A stretch of 64,000 nucleotides of DNA from Thiobaca trueperi (GTDB lineage: Bacteria > Pseudomonadota > Gammaproteobacteria > Chromatiales > Chromatiaceae), in contig NZ_SMAO01000003.1 of assembly GCF_004342175.1 (NCBI RefSeq), positions 372,001 to 436,000 on the forward strand. Reading direction: 5' to 3'. The position numbers were made by a program, and so were the translations under genes. A model generated the notes under the pieces. The model saw nothing but the letters and a program-made list of their open reading frames with translations. It was not told the origin of the DNA and did no database searches. Positions 29,787-38,155 of the stretch are shown here, one piece after another. The stretch's first letter is position 1, and every line of letters starts with the position of its first letter.

Positions 29787-31652
29787 ATGGACATCGAACT
29801 GATCGAAATCCAGGAATTCCTGGCCAGCCGCCCGCCCTTCGATCAGCTCCCGGAGGAGACGCTGGCGCGTCTGCCGAAGCATCTGTCGGTACGTTATTTC
29901 CGTCGCGGAACCGTCTTTCCGCCGGAGGACGCCGATCAGTCCTATCTCTATATCCTGCGTCGGGGTGCGGTCGAATTGCGTGATCCGCAGGGCGAGCTGG
30001 TCAGCAAACTGGCTGAAGGCGATCTCTACGACATGCAGTGCGGCGATGCGCCACAGGATGCCAGCTACCGGGGCATGACCGCCGAGGACACCCTCGTCTA
30101 CATTCTGCCCTGTGCGGATCTGTCGATCCTGCGGGCAGAGCACGCGGCCTTCGCCGAGCACTTCGAGCAGTCGGTCTCGAACCGGCTGCGCAAGGCGCTG
30201 GATGTCATGGTCGATACGCCGAACGCCGGGACTGGCCTGATGACGGTGCGGGTGCGGGACATGGTCAATCGTGCGCCCATTACGGCCACGCCCGAGACCA
30301 GCATCCGCGAGGCGGCCAAAATCATGTCCGCGCATCACGTCTCCTCACTCATGCTGATGGAAGGCGAGCATCTGGCCGGCATGATCACCGACCGCGATCT
30401 GCGCAACCGCTGCGTCGCCGTCGGGCTGTCGATCGAGCGTCCGGTGCGCGAGATCATGACCGAAAAACTGGTCACGGTGGACCTGGAGACCCTGGGCTTC
30501 CAGGCGCTCATCGCCATGACCCGGCTGAACGTCCACCATCTGCCCGTGCTCGACGGCAAACGGGTGGCCGGGCTCATTTCGTCCACTGATCTGACACGCT
30601 ACCAGAGCGCCAATGCGATCTATCTGGTCGGCGATATCCATCGTACCAACTCCATCGAGACGCTGATCCAGATCAGCGCCAAGATCACCGAATTGCAGGT
30701 GCATCTGATCGCCAGCGGCGCGACCGCCAACTCGGTCGGACAGGCGATCAGCGCCATCACCGACGCCATCACCCTGCGTCTGATCGAAATGGCGGAGGCC
30801 GATCTCGGCTCTCCGCCCGTGCCCTATGCCTGGATGGCGGGCGGCTCGCAGGCGCGGCGCGAGCAGTCGTCACACTCGGATCAGGACAATGCGCTGCTGA
30901 TCGCTGACCATGCCCAGCCCGAAGATGACGCCTATTTCGCCGCGCTCGCCAAATTCGTCAACGACGGTCTTGCCGCCTGCGGTTTCATCTACTGCCCCGG
31001 CGAGGTCATGGCGTCCAATCCCAAATGGCGTCAGCCGCTGCGCATCTGGCACAAATACTTCGCCAACTGGATCGTCAAGCCGGAACCGATGGCGCTGATG
31101 CTCTCCAGCGTCTTTTTCGACCTGCGTGCGGTCCACGACCCCGAAAACCTGTTCGAGGAATTGCAGGAGCGCATCCTCGAACGCTCCCGCACCAATCGCA
31201 TCTTCATCGCCTACATGACCGCGAACGCGCTCAAGACGCGCCCGCCATTGGGCTTTTTCCGCAATATCGTGCTGATCCATGGCGGCGACCACGACCAGAC
31301 TTTCGACATCAAACACCGGGGTCTGGTCCCCATCATTGATCTGGCACGGATCTACGCGCTGTCCGCCGGTATCCCCGAGACCAATACCATCGAGCGTTTG
31401 CAGGTCGCCGCCGAGCGCGGGGTGCTGAGCCGGGAGGGCTCGGCCAACCTGATCGATGCCATCGAATTCATCGGCACCCTGCGCATGCGCCATCAGGCGC
31501 GCCAGTTGCGCAACGGGCGCGGGGCGGACAATTTTCTCTCGCCGGAAGATCTGTCGCCGCTTGAGCGCGGTCATCTCAAGGAGGCCTTTCTGCTGATCAA
31601 CACCATGCAGGAATCCCTGGGACAGCGCCATCAGGCGGGTCGCTTCGCCTAA
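29787..31652 (+). CDS. cNMP-binding/CBS/DUF294 putative nucleotidyltransferase
   Basis: 621 aa. Order: a cyclic-nucleotide-binding domain (about 15-140), two CBS domains (about 155-275) that usually bind adenosyl ligands, a DUF294 nucleotidyltransferase-like domain with GGSQARREQSSHSDQDNAL (about residue 350; it resembles the GlnD-type GS...DxD motif), and the DUF294 C-terminal helical domain. Known families often place this protein beside the VC_2705 symporter, DUF4212 and a DEDDh exonuclease, as here. Proposed role in regulating carboxylate uptake or metabolism by nucleotidylation is inference. 153 bases separate it from the kinase gene and 30 from the exonuclease, so the last two genes likely share a transcript. 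Confidence 0.9.
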   Translation: MDIELIEIQEFLASRPPFDQLPEETLARLPKHLSVRYFRRGTVFPPEDADQSYLYILRRGAVELRDPQGELVSKLAEGDLYDMQCGDAPQDASYRGMTAEDTLVYILPCADLSILRAEHAAFAEHFEQSVSNRLRKALDVMVDTPNAGTGLMTVRVRDMVNRAPITATPETSIREAAKIMSAHHVSSLMLMEGEHLAGMITDRDLRNRCVAVGLSIERPVREIMTEKLVTVDLETLGFQALIAMTRLNVHHLPVLDGKRVAGLISSTDLTRYQSANAIYLVGDIHRTNSIETLIQISAKITELQVHLIASGATANSVGQAISAITDAITLRLIEMAEADLGSPPVPYAWMAGGSQARREQSSHSDQDNALLIADHAQPEDDAYFAALAKFVNDGLAACGFIYCPGEVMASNPKWRQPLRIWHKYFANWIVKPEPMALMLSSVFFDLRAVHDPENLFEELQERILERSRTNRIFIAYMTANALKTRPPLGFFRNIVLIHGGDHDQTFDIKHRGLVPIIDLARIYALSAGIPETNTIERLQVAAERGVLSREGSANLIDAIEFIGTLRMRHQARQLRNGRGADNFLSPEDLSPLERGHLKEAFLLINTMQESLGQRHQAGRFA

Positions 31653-31682
31653 TATCCGTTCATCAAGGCCAGGGAGCCGCTC

Positions 31683-32363
31683 ATGCCATCCTTGCTCGAC
31701 TGGCGGCGTCGCTGGCACCTGCGCCACGCACCGCCGGGCCCATTGCGCGACTATCTGGAGCAGCCGTTTGCGCACCCGCGCACGGACTATCGTCACCAGG
31801 AGTATCTCGCCATCGACCTGGAGACGACCGGGCTCGACAGCCGTCGGGATCTGATCCTGAGCGTCGGTTATGTGATCGTGCGCGGGATTTCAATCGATCT
31901 TTCGACGGCATGCCATCGCGTGGTGCGCATCGATCGCTCGATTCCGGAGGCCAGCGCCGTGATTCATCAGATCACCGACGATCAGTCGGCGCAGGGCGGC
32001 GAACTCATTGATGTGCTGACCGAACTGCTGCCGGTGCTCGCCGGCAGGGTCATGATCGCTCATCATGCGAGCATCGAGCAGGGGTTCCTGTCGCATGCCT
32101 GCAAACGGCTCTGGGGGCGTGAACTCTTCACGCCGCGAGTCATCGACACCCAGGTGCTGGCACACCGCACCTTCGAGCGGCGACAGATTCCCTTCAAGGC
32201 ATCGGATCTGCGTCTGCACTCGCTTGGCAGCCGTTACAACCTTCCCCGCTATGGCGCCCACAATGCACTGAGTGACGCGCTCGCCGCTGCCGAGCTGTTT
32301 CTGGCTCAGGCCGCTTATCGGGATAATGGCAAGGGGTTGCGGCTGGGCGATTTCCTCTGTTGA
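31683..32363 (+). CDS. 3'-5' exonuclease, DEDDh (DnaQ/epsilon-like)
   Basis: 226 aa. ExoI motif YLAIDLETTGLD with Asp and Glu (about residue 42-50), ExoII region with HHASIEQGFL (about 120), and ExoIII with HNALSDALAAAELF (about 196-209), which gives the DEDDh set His/Asp. Size and form match the standalone DnaQ-like exonucleases found after DUF294 genes rather than the DNA polymerase III epsilon chain. Starts 30 bases after the DUF294 gene. Predicted to degrade single-stranded DNA or small RNA; its link to acetate uptake neighbours is unexplained in the literature I know. Confidence 0.88.
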   Translation: MPSLLDWRRRWHLRHAPPGPLRDYLEQPFAHPRTDYRHQEYLAIDLETTGLDSRRDLILSVGYVIVRGISIDLSTACHRVVRIDRSIPEASAVIHQITDDQSAQGGELIDVLTELLPVLAGRVMIAHHASIEQGFLSHACKRLWGRELFTPRVIDTQVLAHRTFERRQIPFKASDLRLHSLGSRYNLPRYGAHNALSDALAAAELFLAQAAYRDNGKGLRLGDFLC

Positions 32364-32504
32364 AAATCCACCCAGGGGACGGTTCCGCCTGAGCGGGCAA
32401 GTGCTGGACAAGATTGCGCAAACTCCGCACAATTCGCCGCGATTCGTCGCCTATCCTGACCGGATGTGCGGCACTCCCCAACCGACTCACAGGCACCTGG
32501 CGCG

Positions 32505-32966
32505 ATGGCCGCAATCCTGGTCCTCAATGGACCCAATCTCAATCTGCTCGGCTCGCGCGAGCCCGGACATTACGGTCGCACGACCCTGGCCGACATCCGA
32601 CTCGGACTGGAGCTGACCGCGCAGACGGCGGGTCATCGCATTGAATTCATCCAGAGCAACGCTGAACACGTCCTGATCGATGCCATCCATCGCGCGCCAC
32701 AGGACGATGTGCGTTTCATCCTCTTCAACCCGGCCGCTTTCACCCATACCAGCGTCGCCCTGCGCGATGCTTTGCTTGCCGTTGCGATCCCCTTTATCGA
32801 AGTGCACCTGTCGAATGTGCATGCCCGCGAGCCGTTCCGCGCCCACTCCTATTTTTCTGACATCGCGGTGGGCGTGATCAGCGGACTCGGGGCCGAGGGA
32901 TACGCCTTGGCGTTGCGCGCCGCGCTCAGTCGCCTGGCGCCAGACCACACGAACGAGACCCACTGA
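32505..32966 (+). CDS. aroQ: 3-Dehydroquinate dehydratase, type II
   Basis: Third step of the shikimate pathway: 3-dehydroquinate to 3-dehydroshikimate. 153 aa, the usual dodecameric type II size. The opening [21 protein letters not shown] includes the catalytic Tyr (about residue 25); [30 protein letters not shown] and [19 protein letters not shown] carry the catalytic Arg/His/Asn residues. ATG at 32505 was chosen because the family begins directly with the beta-strand ILVLNGPN; an in-frame ATG at 32466 adds 13 unlikely residues. Two bases separate it from accB, so aroQ-accB-accC form the common gammaproteobacterial cluster. Confidence 0.96.
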   Translation: MAAILVLNGPNLNLLGSREPGHYGRTTLADIRLGLELTAQTAGHRIEFIQSNAEHVLIDAIHRAPQDDVRFILFNPAAFTHTSVALRDALLAVAIPFIEVHLSNVHAREPFRAHSYFSDIAVGVISGLGAEGYALALRAALSRLAPDHTNETH

Positions 32967-32968
32967 CC

Positions 32969-33421
32969 ATGGATATCCGCAAGGTAAAGAAGCTGATCGA
33001 GCTGCTGGAGCAATCCGATGTGGCAGAGATCGAGATCCACGAAGGCGAGGAGTCGGTGCGCATCAGCCGGCATGGCAGCGGCGCGATGCCGCTTTATATG
33101 CCGCAACCGATGCAGGCGGCGAACGCACCGGTTGCAGCAGCGCCTGCGGCGGCGCCCGTCGTCAGCAGTCCGCTGGACGAGATCGAAGGCGAGATCGTGC
33201 GTTCGCCGATGGTTGGCACCTTCTACCGTTCGCCCTCACCCGGCGCCAAATCCTTCGTCGAGGAAGGACAGACCGTCAAGGCCGGCGAAACCCTGTGCAT
33301 CATCGAGGCGATGAAGATCCTCAACCAGATCGAGTGCGAGCAGGCCGGAACGGTCAAGCGCATCCTGGTCGAGAACGGCCAGCCGGTCGAATACAACCAG
33401 CCGCTGTTCGTGATCGAATAA
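32969..33421 (+). CDS. accB: Biotin carboxyl carrier protein of acetyl-CoA carboxylase
   Basis: Carries the biotin that shuttles CO2 between AccC and the carboxyltransferase AccAD in fatty-acid synthesis. 150 aa: an N-terminal dimer segment ([16 protein letters not shown]), an Ala/Pro-rich linker (about 45-72), and the biotinyl domain with the lysine in EAMKI (Lys116) and C-terminus PLFVIE. In the standard place between aroQ and accC. The gap to accC is 109 bases, a little larger than usual. Confidence 0.97.
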   Translation: MDIRKVKKLIELLEQSDVAEIEIHEGEESVRISRHGSGAMPLYMPQPMQAANAPVAAAPAAAPVVSSPLDEIEGEIVRSPMVGTFYRSPSPGAKSFVEEGQTVKAGETLCIIEAMKILNQIECEQAGTVKRILVENGQPVEYNQPLFVIE

Positions 33422-33530
33422 TGGCTCAGGTCTGTCCGGCGCGTGATCGCCGGGCGCTCGTCCACGCACGGCGGCACGGGTTGATGACCGAGTGTTCAGC
33501 CCGCCGCCCTTTACTGAAGACACCCCCATC

Positions 33531-34880
33531 ATGTCTGCAATGATCGAGAAGGTTCTGATCGCCAACCGGGGCGAGATCGCGCTGCGTATCCTGCGTGCCT
33601 GCCGCGAACTCGGCATCAAGACCGTCGCCGTGCATTCCGAGGCCGACCGCGACCTGAAGCATGTGCTGCTGGCGGACGAATCCGTCTGCATCGGGCCGGC
33701 GTCCTCGCTCCAGAGTTATCTCAACGTGCCGGCCATCATCAGCGCGGCCGAGGTCACGGACACGGTCGCCATCCATCCCGGCTATGGCTTCCTGTCGGAG
33801 AACGCCGACTTCGCCGAGCGTGTCGAGCGCTCGGGCTTCATCTTCATCGGTCCCCGACCCGAGACCATCCGTCTGATGGGCGACAAGGTCTCGGCCATCG
33901 CCGCCATGAAGGCCGCTGGCGTGCCCTGCGTGCCCGGCTCGGACGGCCCGATCGACGACAATAAGAAGCGCACCCTGGAACTGGCGCGCGAGATCGGCTA
34001 TCCGATCATGATCAAGTCGTCCGGCGGCGGCGGCGGACGCGGGATGCGCGTGGTGCACTCCGAGGCCACCCTGCTCAACGCCATCGCGCTGACCAAGGCA
34101 GAGGCCGCGGCGGCCTTCAACAACGACATGGTCTACATGGAAAAGTACCTGGAGAACCCGCGCCACATCGAGTTCCAGCTCCTGGCCGATCAGATGGGCA
34201 ACGCCATCCATCTCGGTGAGCGCGACTGCTCGATGCAGCGGCGTCATCAGAAGGTGGTTGAGGAAGCGCCCGCGCCTGGCATCACCGAGGCCCAGCGGCG
34301 CGAGATCGGCGAACGCTGTGCGGCGGCCTGCCGCAGTATCGGCTATCGCGGCGCCGGCACCTTCGAGTTTCTGTACGAAAATGGGCATTTCTATTTCATC
34401 GAGATGAACACCCGCGTCCAGGTCGAGCATCCGGTCACCGAGATGGTCACCGGGGTGGACATCGTCAAGGAACAGATCCTCGTCGCCGCTGGCGAGCCGC
34501 TGCGCTACCGGCAGCAGGATATCGTGCTGCGCGGGCACGCCATTGAGTGCCGGATCAACGCCGAGGATTCCGAAACCTTCCTGCCCTGTCCCGGCAAGAT
34601 CACCGAATTCCACGCGCCTGGTGGGCCGGGGGTGCGGATGGAGACCCATATCTACAGCGGTTATACGGTGCCGCGTTATTACGACTCGATGATCGGCAAG
34701 CTCATCACCCATGGCGAGGATCGCGAGTCGGCCATCGCCCGCATGTCCAACGCCCTGCGCGAGACCGTCATCGACGGCATCAACACCAATATCAAGCTCC
34801 AGCGTTCGATCATGAAGGATGGTGCCTTCCTCGCAGGCGGGGCGAATATCCATTACCTTGAGAAGAAACTCGGGCTTTAA
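33531..34880 (+). CDS. accC: Biotin carboxylase subunit of acetyl-CoA carboxylase
   Basis: ATP-dependent carboxylation of biotin on AccB. The sequence shows [16 protein letters not shown], the ATP-grasp glycine loop [13 protein letters not shown] (about residue 163), [10 protein letters not shown], the [11 protein letters not shown] segment, and [15 protein letters not shown] with catalytic residues (about 287). About 449 aa, matching E. coli. A second ATG at 33540 gives [12 protein letters not shown] and lines up even better with the E. coli N-terminus; neither has a clear Shine-Dalgarno. Last gene of aroQ-accB-accC; followed by nested interspersed repeats before prmA. Confidence 0.97.
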   Translation: MSAMIEKVLIANRGEIALRILRACRELGIKTVAVHSEADRDLKHVLLADESVCIGPASSLQSYLNVPAIISAAEVTDTVAIHPGYGFLSENADFAERVERSGFIFIGPRPETIRLMGDKVSAIAAMKAAGVPCVPGSDGPIDDNKKRTLELAREIGYPIMIKSSGGGGGRGMRVVHSEATLLNAIALTKAEAAAAFNNDMVYMEKYLENPRHIEFQLLADQMGNAIHLGERDCSMQRRHQKVVEEAPAPGITEAQRREIGERCAAACRSIGYRGAGTFEFLYENGHFYFIEMNTRVQVEHPVTEMVTGVDIVKEQILVAAGEPLRYRQQDIVLRGHAIECRINAEDSETFLPCPGKITEFHAPGGPGVRMETHIYSGYTVPRYYDSMIGKLITHGEDRESAIARMSNALRETVIDGINTNIKLQRSIMKDGAFLAGGANIHYLEKKLGL

Positions 34881-34921
34881 GGCCATTTCCCGAGAAATGC
34901 CTGCCTTGACGCACCTGAAAT

Positions 34922-34977
34922 AGACAGGATTAACAGGATGAACGGGATTTGTAACAAATTGTTTTTGATCCTGTTAA
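34922..34977. repeat. AGGATTAACAGGATT-type repeat copy 2, left part
   Basis: GACAGGATTAACAGGATGAAC...GATCCTGTTAA. It is cut off from its right part (35165-35195) by a TTAA-bounded composite element. Confidence 0.85.
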
Positions 34978-35168
34978 ACCGCGCCCAGCACGGTATGCGA
35001 TCTTTGTGGATCGAATCGGCCCTGGCAGACTCAAGGATTATCGGAGCTGGCGCGGTTTAAGATATTAAAAAATATAAAATTTTAAACCGCGTCTCCACTG
35101 ATGTCGTTGACTTTCCCAGAGCCAAACACAAATTGAAAATTACGCATATCGCACTGGACGCGGTTTAA
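34974..35168. mobile_element. TTAA-bounded composite element, A-spacer-B (MITE-like)
   Basis: Unit A is 34974-35060 (87 bp), the AT-rich spacer 35061-35081, and unit B 35082-35168 (87 bp). Every unit is flanked by TTAA, and each begins ACCGCG and ends CGCGGT inside the TTAA. Left and right TTAA of the whole (34974-34977, 35165-35168) appear to be a target duplication, because removing one copy and the element reconnects the surrounding AGGATTAACAGGATT repeat. No open reading frame is inside, so any movement would need a transposase from elsewhere. Confidence 0.8.
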
Positions 35169-35195
35169 TCTTGAAAAATCCTGTTAATCCTGTCC
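35165..35195. repeat. AGGATTAACAGGATT-type repeat copy 2, right part
   Basis: TTAATCTTGAAAAATCCTG then TTAATCCTGTCC. It matches the right half of copy 1 (19285-19313) almost base for base. Ends shortly before prmA. Confidence 0.85.
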
Positions 35196-35244
35196 ATTGA
35201 CGGCGTTTCGGACGGGTACGAACCTTCCTGGAAATCTCCTGAAA

Positions 35245-36132
35245 ATGCCCTGGCTGCAACTCTCATTCGATGTCCCGCGCGAGCGGTCGGAACACTTCTC
35301 GCTGAATCTGGAGATCGCGGGCGCGCTGTCGGTCACGCTCGGCGATGCCGGCGATGAACCCCAGCTCGAACCCGGTCCCGGCGAGACCCCGCTGTGGTCG
35401 GAGGTGACGCTCTCGGCCCTGTTCGAGTGCGACCCGGAAACCGAGGCGCTGGTCGGGCGGCTCGCGCAGCACCTGACCGCGCAGTTGGGCAAAGCGCCGC
35501 GTGTCGAACGGATCGAAGATCAGGTCTGGGAACGGGTCTGGCTCGACACCTTCAGGCCCACCCGTTTCGGCCAGCGCCTGTGGGTCTGCCCGCATGGCCA
35601 GGATCCCGACGATCCGCACGCCATCGTGGTCGCGCTTGATCCGGGGCTGGCCTTCGGCACCGGACACCACGCCACCACCGCGCTCTGTCTGGAATGGCTC
35701 GACGGTGCGACGCTTGTCGGCAAAACCGTCCTCGATTTCGGCTGCGGCTCGGGAATTCTTGCCATCGCCGCACTCAAGCTCGGCGCGGCCCGCGCCATTG
35801 CGGTCGATCATGACCCGCAGGCGCTCGACGCCACGCGCGAGAATGCCGCCGCCAACGGCGTCGCCGACCGGCTCGACATCCATCTGCCGCAGGACATGCC
35901 GGATCTCGCCGTCGATTGCGTGCTGGCGAACATCCTCGCCGGCCCGCTGATCGAACTCGCACCCCGGCTGGTCGGGCTACTGAAGCCAGCGGGCGATCTG
36001 GTGCTCTCCGGCGTCCTCGCCGAGCAGGTTGAGAACGTCCGCGCCGCTTATGCGGGTCGGATCGAACTCGATCCAACCCGCATTCGCGAGGATTGGGCGT
36101 TGATCTGTGGGCGACGGTTGCGGGATGCTTGA
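35245..36132 (+). CDS. prmA: Ribosomal protein L11 methyltransferase
   Basis: SAM-dependent trimethylation of L11 lysines and N-terminus. 295 aa: an N-terminal substrate-recognition domain starting MPWLQLSFDVPRER, the linker EDQVWERVWLDTFRPTRFGQRLWVCP, then the Rossmann methyltransferase core with motif I VLDFGCGSGILAIAALKLG (about residue 165) and motif IV DCVLANILAGPLIELAP (about 230). The ATG at 35245 is used because the family begins MPWxQ; the in-frame ATG at 35197 lies just past the repeat. The aroQ-accB-accC-prmA order is conserved in gammaproteobacteria, though here repeats have expanded the accC/prmA gap to 364 bases, so prmA may need its own promoter. Confidence 0.95.
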   Translation: MPWLQLSFDVPRERSEHFSLNLEIAGALSVTLGDAGDEPQLEPGPGETPLWSEVTLSALFECDPETEALVGRLAQHLTAQLGKAPRVERIEDQVWERVWLDTFRPTRFGQRLWVCPHGQDPDDPHAIVVALDPGLAFGTGHHATTALCLEWLDGATLVGKTVLDFGCGSGILAIAALKLGAARAIAVDHDPQALDATRENAAANGVADRLDIHLPQDMPDLAVDCVLANILAGPLIELAPRLVGLLKPAGDLVLSGVLAEQVENVRAAYAGRIELDPTRIREDWALICGRRLRDA

Positions 36133-36224
36133 GCGCGCGGGATTTGCTTTTGCTTCCACAAGGGATAGCGCGAGACATCACGCCAGATAAAACCCTCACA
36201 ACCTGCACCACAGGAAACAATCGC

Positions 36225-36665
36225 GTGAGCATGAATCTGTTTTTTCAGGCATTCGCCGCAGAAGACGTCGCGGCAATGGAGCGTGATCAGTCCCTGGTCA
36301 ATGAATGGATCGAGGGCGAAGCCAGATGTCTGCTCTCGACTGACATCGGAACCGCCTGGGACATTTTGAACAGGCTGCTGGCGGGCGCGGGGATTCGCAG
36401 CAATCGATTCTTCGATGATGTGCTGTCAAACGGCTGCGAGGTGGTTGATCCGGCGCTCGTGCAGGGTCATGCGGAGCGTCTGTCCAACTGGACGCACGCG
36501 CAACTGCTGGACGGTTTGCACAATCTTTCCGGTGCAGATGAGCTGTACCACCTCGAATATTTCCAGGACGAAGAGCAGGATCTACTGGACGAATTCGACA
36601 AGCTGGTCGCTTTCTATCGGGAAGCGGCTGCGCAAGGGCTGGCCGTGCTTCACTATGCGGCATAG
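36225..36665 (+). CDS. DUF1877-like protein
   Basis: About 146 aa, soluble, acidic. It opens MSMNLFFQAFAAEDVAAM and shows the DUF1877/YfbM layout: a conserved DIGTAWDILNRLL segment (about 40-55), NGCEVVDPALVQGHAERLSNWT in the middle, and YLEYFQ/EQDLLDEFDKLVAFYREAAAQGLAVLHYAA at the end. YfbM function is unknown. GTG at 36225 is chosen because AGGA lies about 9 bases before it; ATG at 36231 is the alternative, and the open frame extends back into prmA sequence without a ribosome site. It lies between prmA and the convergent ntrC. Confidence 0.75.
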   Translation: MSMNLFFQAFAAEDVAAMERDQSLVNEWIEGEARCLLSTDIGTAWDILNRLLAGAGIRSNRFFDDVLSNGCEVVDPALVQGHAERLSNWTHAQLLDGLHNLSGADELYHLEYFQDEEQDLLDEFDKLVAFYREAAAQGLAVLHYAA

Positions 36666-36699
36666 TCCGCGCGGCACCGCGCGGTGTCATCTCAACTTG

Positions 36700-36725
36700 C
36701 CGGCCTTGGTGCAGACGCGGTTTAA
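36700..36725. repeat. Fragment of a TTAA-bounded unit (right end only)
   Basis: TTGGTGCAGACGCGGTTTAA matches the right end of type B units. No left end is found within 90 bases; a CCGCGCGG-CA-CCGCGCGG hairpin lies at about 36667-36685. The TTAA supplies the ntrC stop codon (36722-36724, minus strand). Confidence 0.6.
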
Positions 36726-38155
36726 CGGGATCCTGGCGGCGGATCCTCCGTGTCTGCATCGGTCTCCAGGCCCAGCTCCTTGATCTTGCGGGTCAGGGTA
36801 TTGCGCCCCCAGCCGAGGCGTCTGGCGGCTTCCTGGCGCCGCCCGCCGGTGTGCTCCAGCGTGACCTGAATCAGAATCTGCTCAAAGGCCGGCAAGGCCG
36901 TGCCAAGAATGGCTTCCTGTCCCTGTTGCAGACGCTGACGCGCCCAGCGACGTAGCGCGTTCTCCCAGGATTCGTCCCGCGCGGTGTCATTGAAGGCGGC
37001 GCTCAACTCCGGCGGCAGGTCTTCGGCATGGATCTGCTTGCCCGACGCCATGACCGTCAGCCAGCGCGCCGTGTTTTCGAGTTGGCGGACGTTGCCCGGC
37101 CAGTCGAGGCGCTGCAACTGGTCGATGGCGCTCGGTAACAGCGTTTTGGGTTCGCAGCTCAGTTCCAATGCGGCCTGGGCAAGAAAGTGACGCATCAGCA
37201 GCGGAACGTCTTCACGTCGATCACGCAGAGCCGGCAGATGGATACGGATGACATTGAGCCGATGGAACAGATCCTCACGGAAACGGCCCTGGCGTACCAG
37301 TTCCTCCAGATTCTGATGGGTGGCGGCGATGATGCGGACATCCACTTTGGTCGGCGCGGTGCCGCCGATGCGATAGAACTCGCCGTCGGCCAGCACGCGC
37401 AGCAGACGGGTCTGCAATTCGGCGGGCATATCGCCGATCTCGTCGAGAAAGAGGGTGCCGCCATCGGCCTGCTCGAAGCGTCCCTCACGGCGTGACTGCG
37501 CGCCGGTAAAGGCGCCGCGCTCGTGGCCGAAGAGTTCGGATTCCAGCAGGTCGTGCGGGATGGCCGCCATGTTGAGCGCGATGAATGGCCGGTCGCTGCG
37601 CGGGCTGTGCCGGTGCAGGGCATGCGCGACCAGCTCCTTGCCGGTGCCGGATTCGCCATTGATGAGGACGGTGATATGCGAACGAGCGAGCCGCCCGATG
37701 GCGCGAAACACATCCTGCATCGCTGGTGCTTCGCCAATGATGTCCGGCCCCTTGGCGGTGATCGCCTCTTCGGTGCGCTCATCACGTCCACGCCGGCAGG
37801 CGCGATTGACCTGCGAGACGGCTTCGTCCAGATCGAATGGCTTGGGAAGATACTCGAATGCGCCGCTGTGGAAGGCGGACACCGCGCTGTCCAGATCGGA
37901 ATGTGCGGTCATGATGATGACCGGCAGCCCCGGATAGCGCGCCGCGACCTGGCGCAGCAGATCCAGCCCATCGATTCCCGGCATGCGGACATCGGTGAGG
38001 ATGACATCGGGCTGTTCGCGTTGCAGCGCCTCCATCACCCCGACCCCGTTGGAAAAACAGGTGACGTGCAGCGCGGCCTTGCGCAACGCCCGTTCCAGCA
38101 CCCAGCGAATCGAACGGTCGTCATCGATCACCCAGACCTCAGGCTCTCTCGTCAT
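36722..38155 (-). CDS. glnG: Nitrogen regulation response regulator NtrC
   Basis: Sigma54-dependent activator of nitrogen-limitation genes. 477 aa: receiver with phospho-acceptor Asp55 in ILTDVRMPG, AAA+ domain with Walker A GESGTGKELVAHA, the sigma54-contact GAFTGA, and DGGTLFLDEIGDM Walker B, then a Fis-type helix-turn-helix (RRQEAARRLGWGRNTLTRKIKEL). ATG at 38155 (MTREPEVWVIDDDRS) fits the family; it overlaps the 3' end of ntrB by 17 bases, so the two are coupled. Target could include glnA, two genes upstream on the same strand. The stop codon comes from a repeat fragment. Confidence 0.96.
   Translation of the reverse strand: MTREPEVWVIDDDRSIRWVLERALRKAALHVTCFSNGVGVMEALQREQPDVILTDVRMPGIDGLDLLRQVAARYPGLPVIIMTAHSDLDSAVSAFHSGAFEYLPKPFDLDEAVSQVNRACRRGRDERTEEAITAKGPDIIGEAPAMQDVFRAIGRLARSHITVLINGESGTGKELVAHALHRHSPRSDRPFIALNMAAIPHDLLESELFGHERGAFTGAQSRREGRFEQADGGTLFLDEIGDMPAELQTRLLRVLADGEFYRIGGTAPTKVDVRIIAATHQNLEELVRQGRFREDLFHRLNVIRIHLPALRDRREDVPLLMRHFLAQAALELSCEPKTLLPSAIDQLQRLDWPGNVRQLENTARWLTVMASGKQIHAEDLPPELSAAFNDTARDESWENALRRWARQRLQQGQEAILGTALPAFEQILIQVTLEHTGGRRQEAARRLGWGRNTLTRKIKELGLETDADTEDPPPGSR

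Noticed and set aside
34974-35168. CRISPR-like array from repeated TTAAACCGCG blocks
   Set aside because: Repeats are inverted pairs at unit ends, not direct repeats with regular spacers, and unit interiors are conserved rather than unique; no cas genes nearby.
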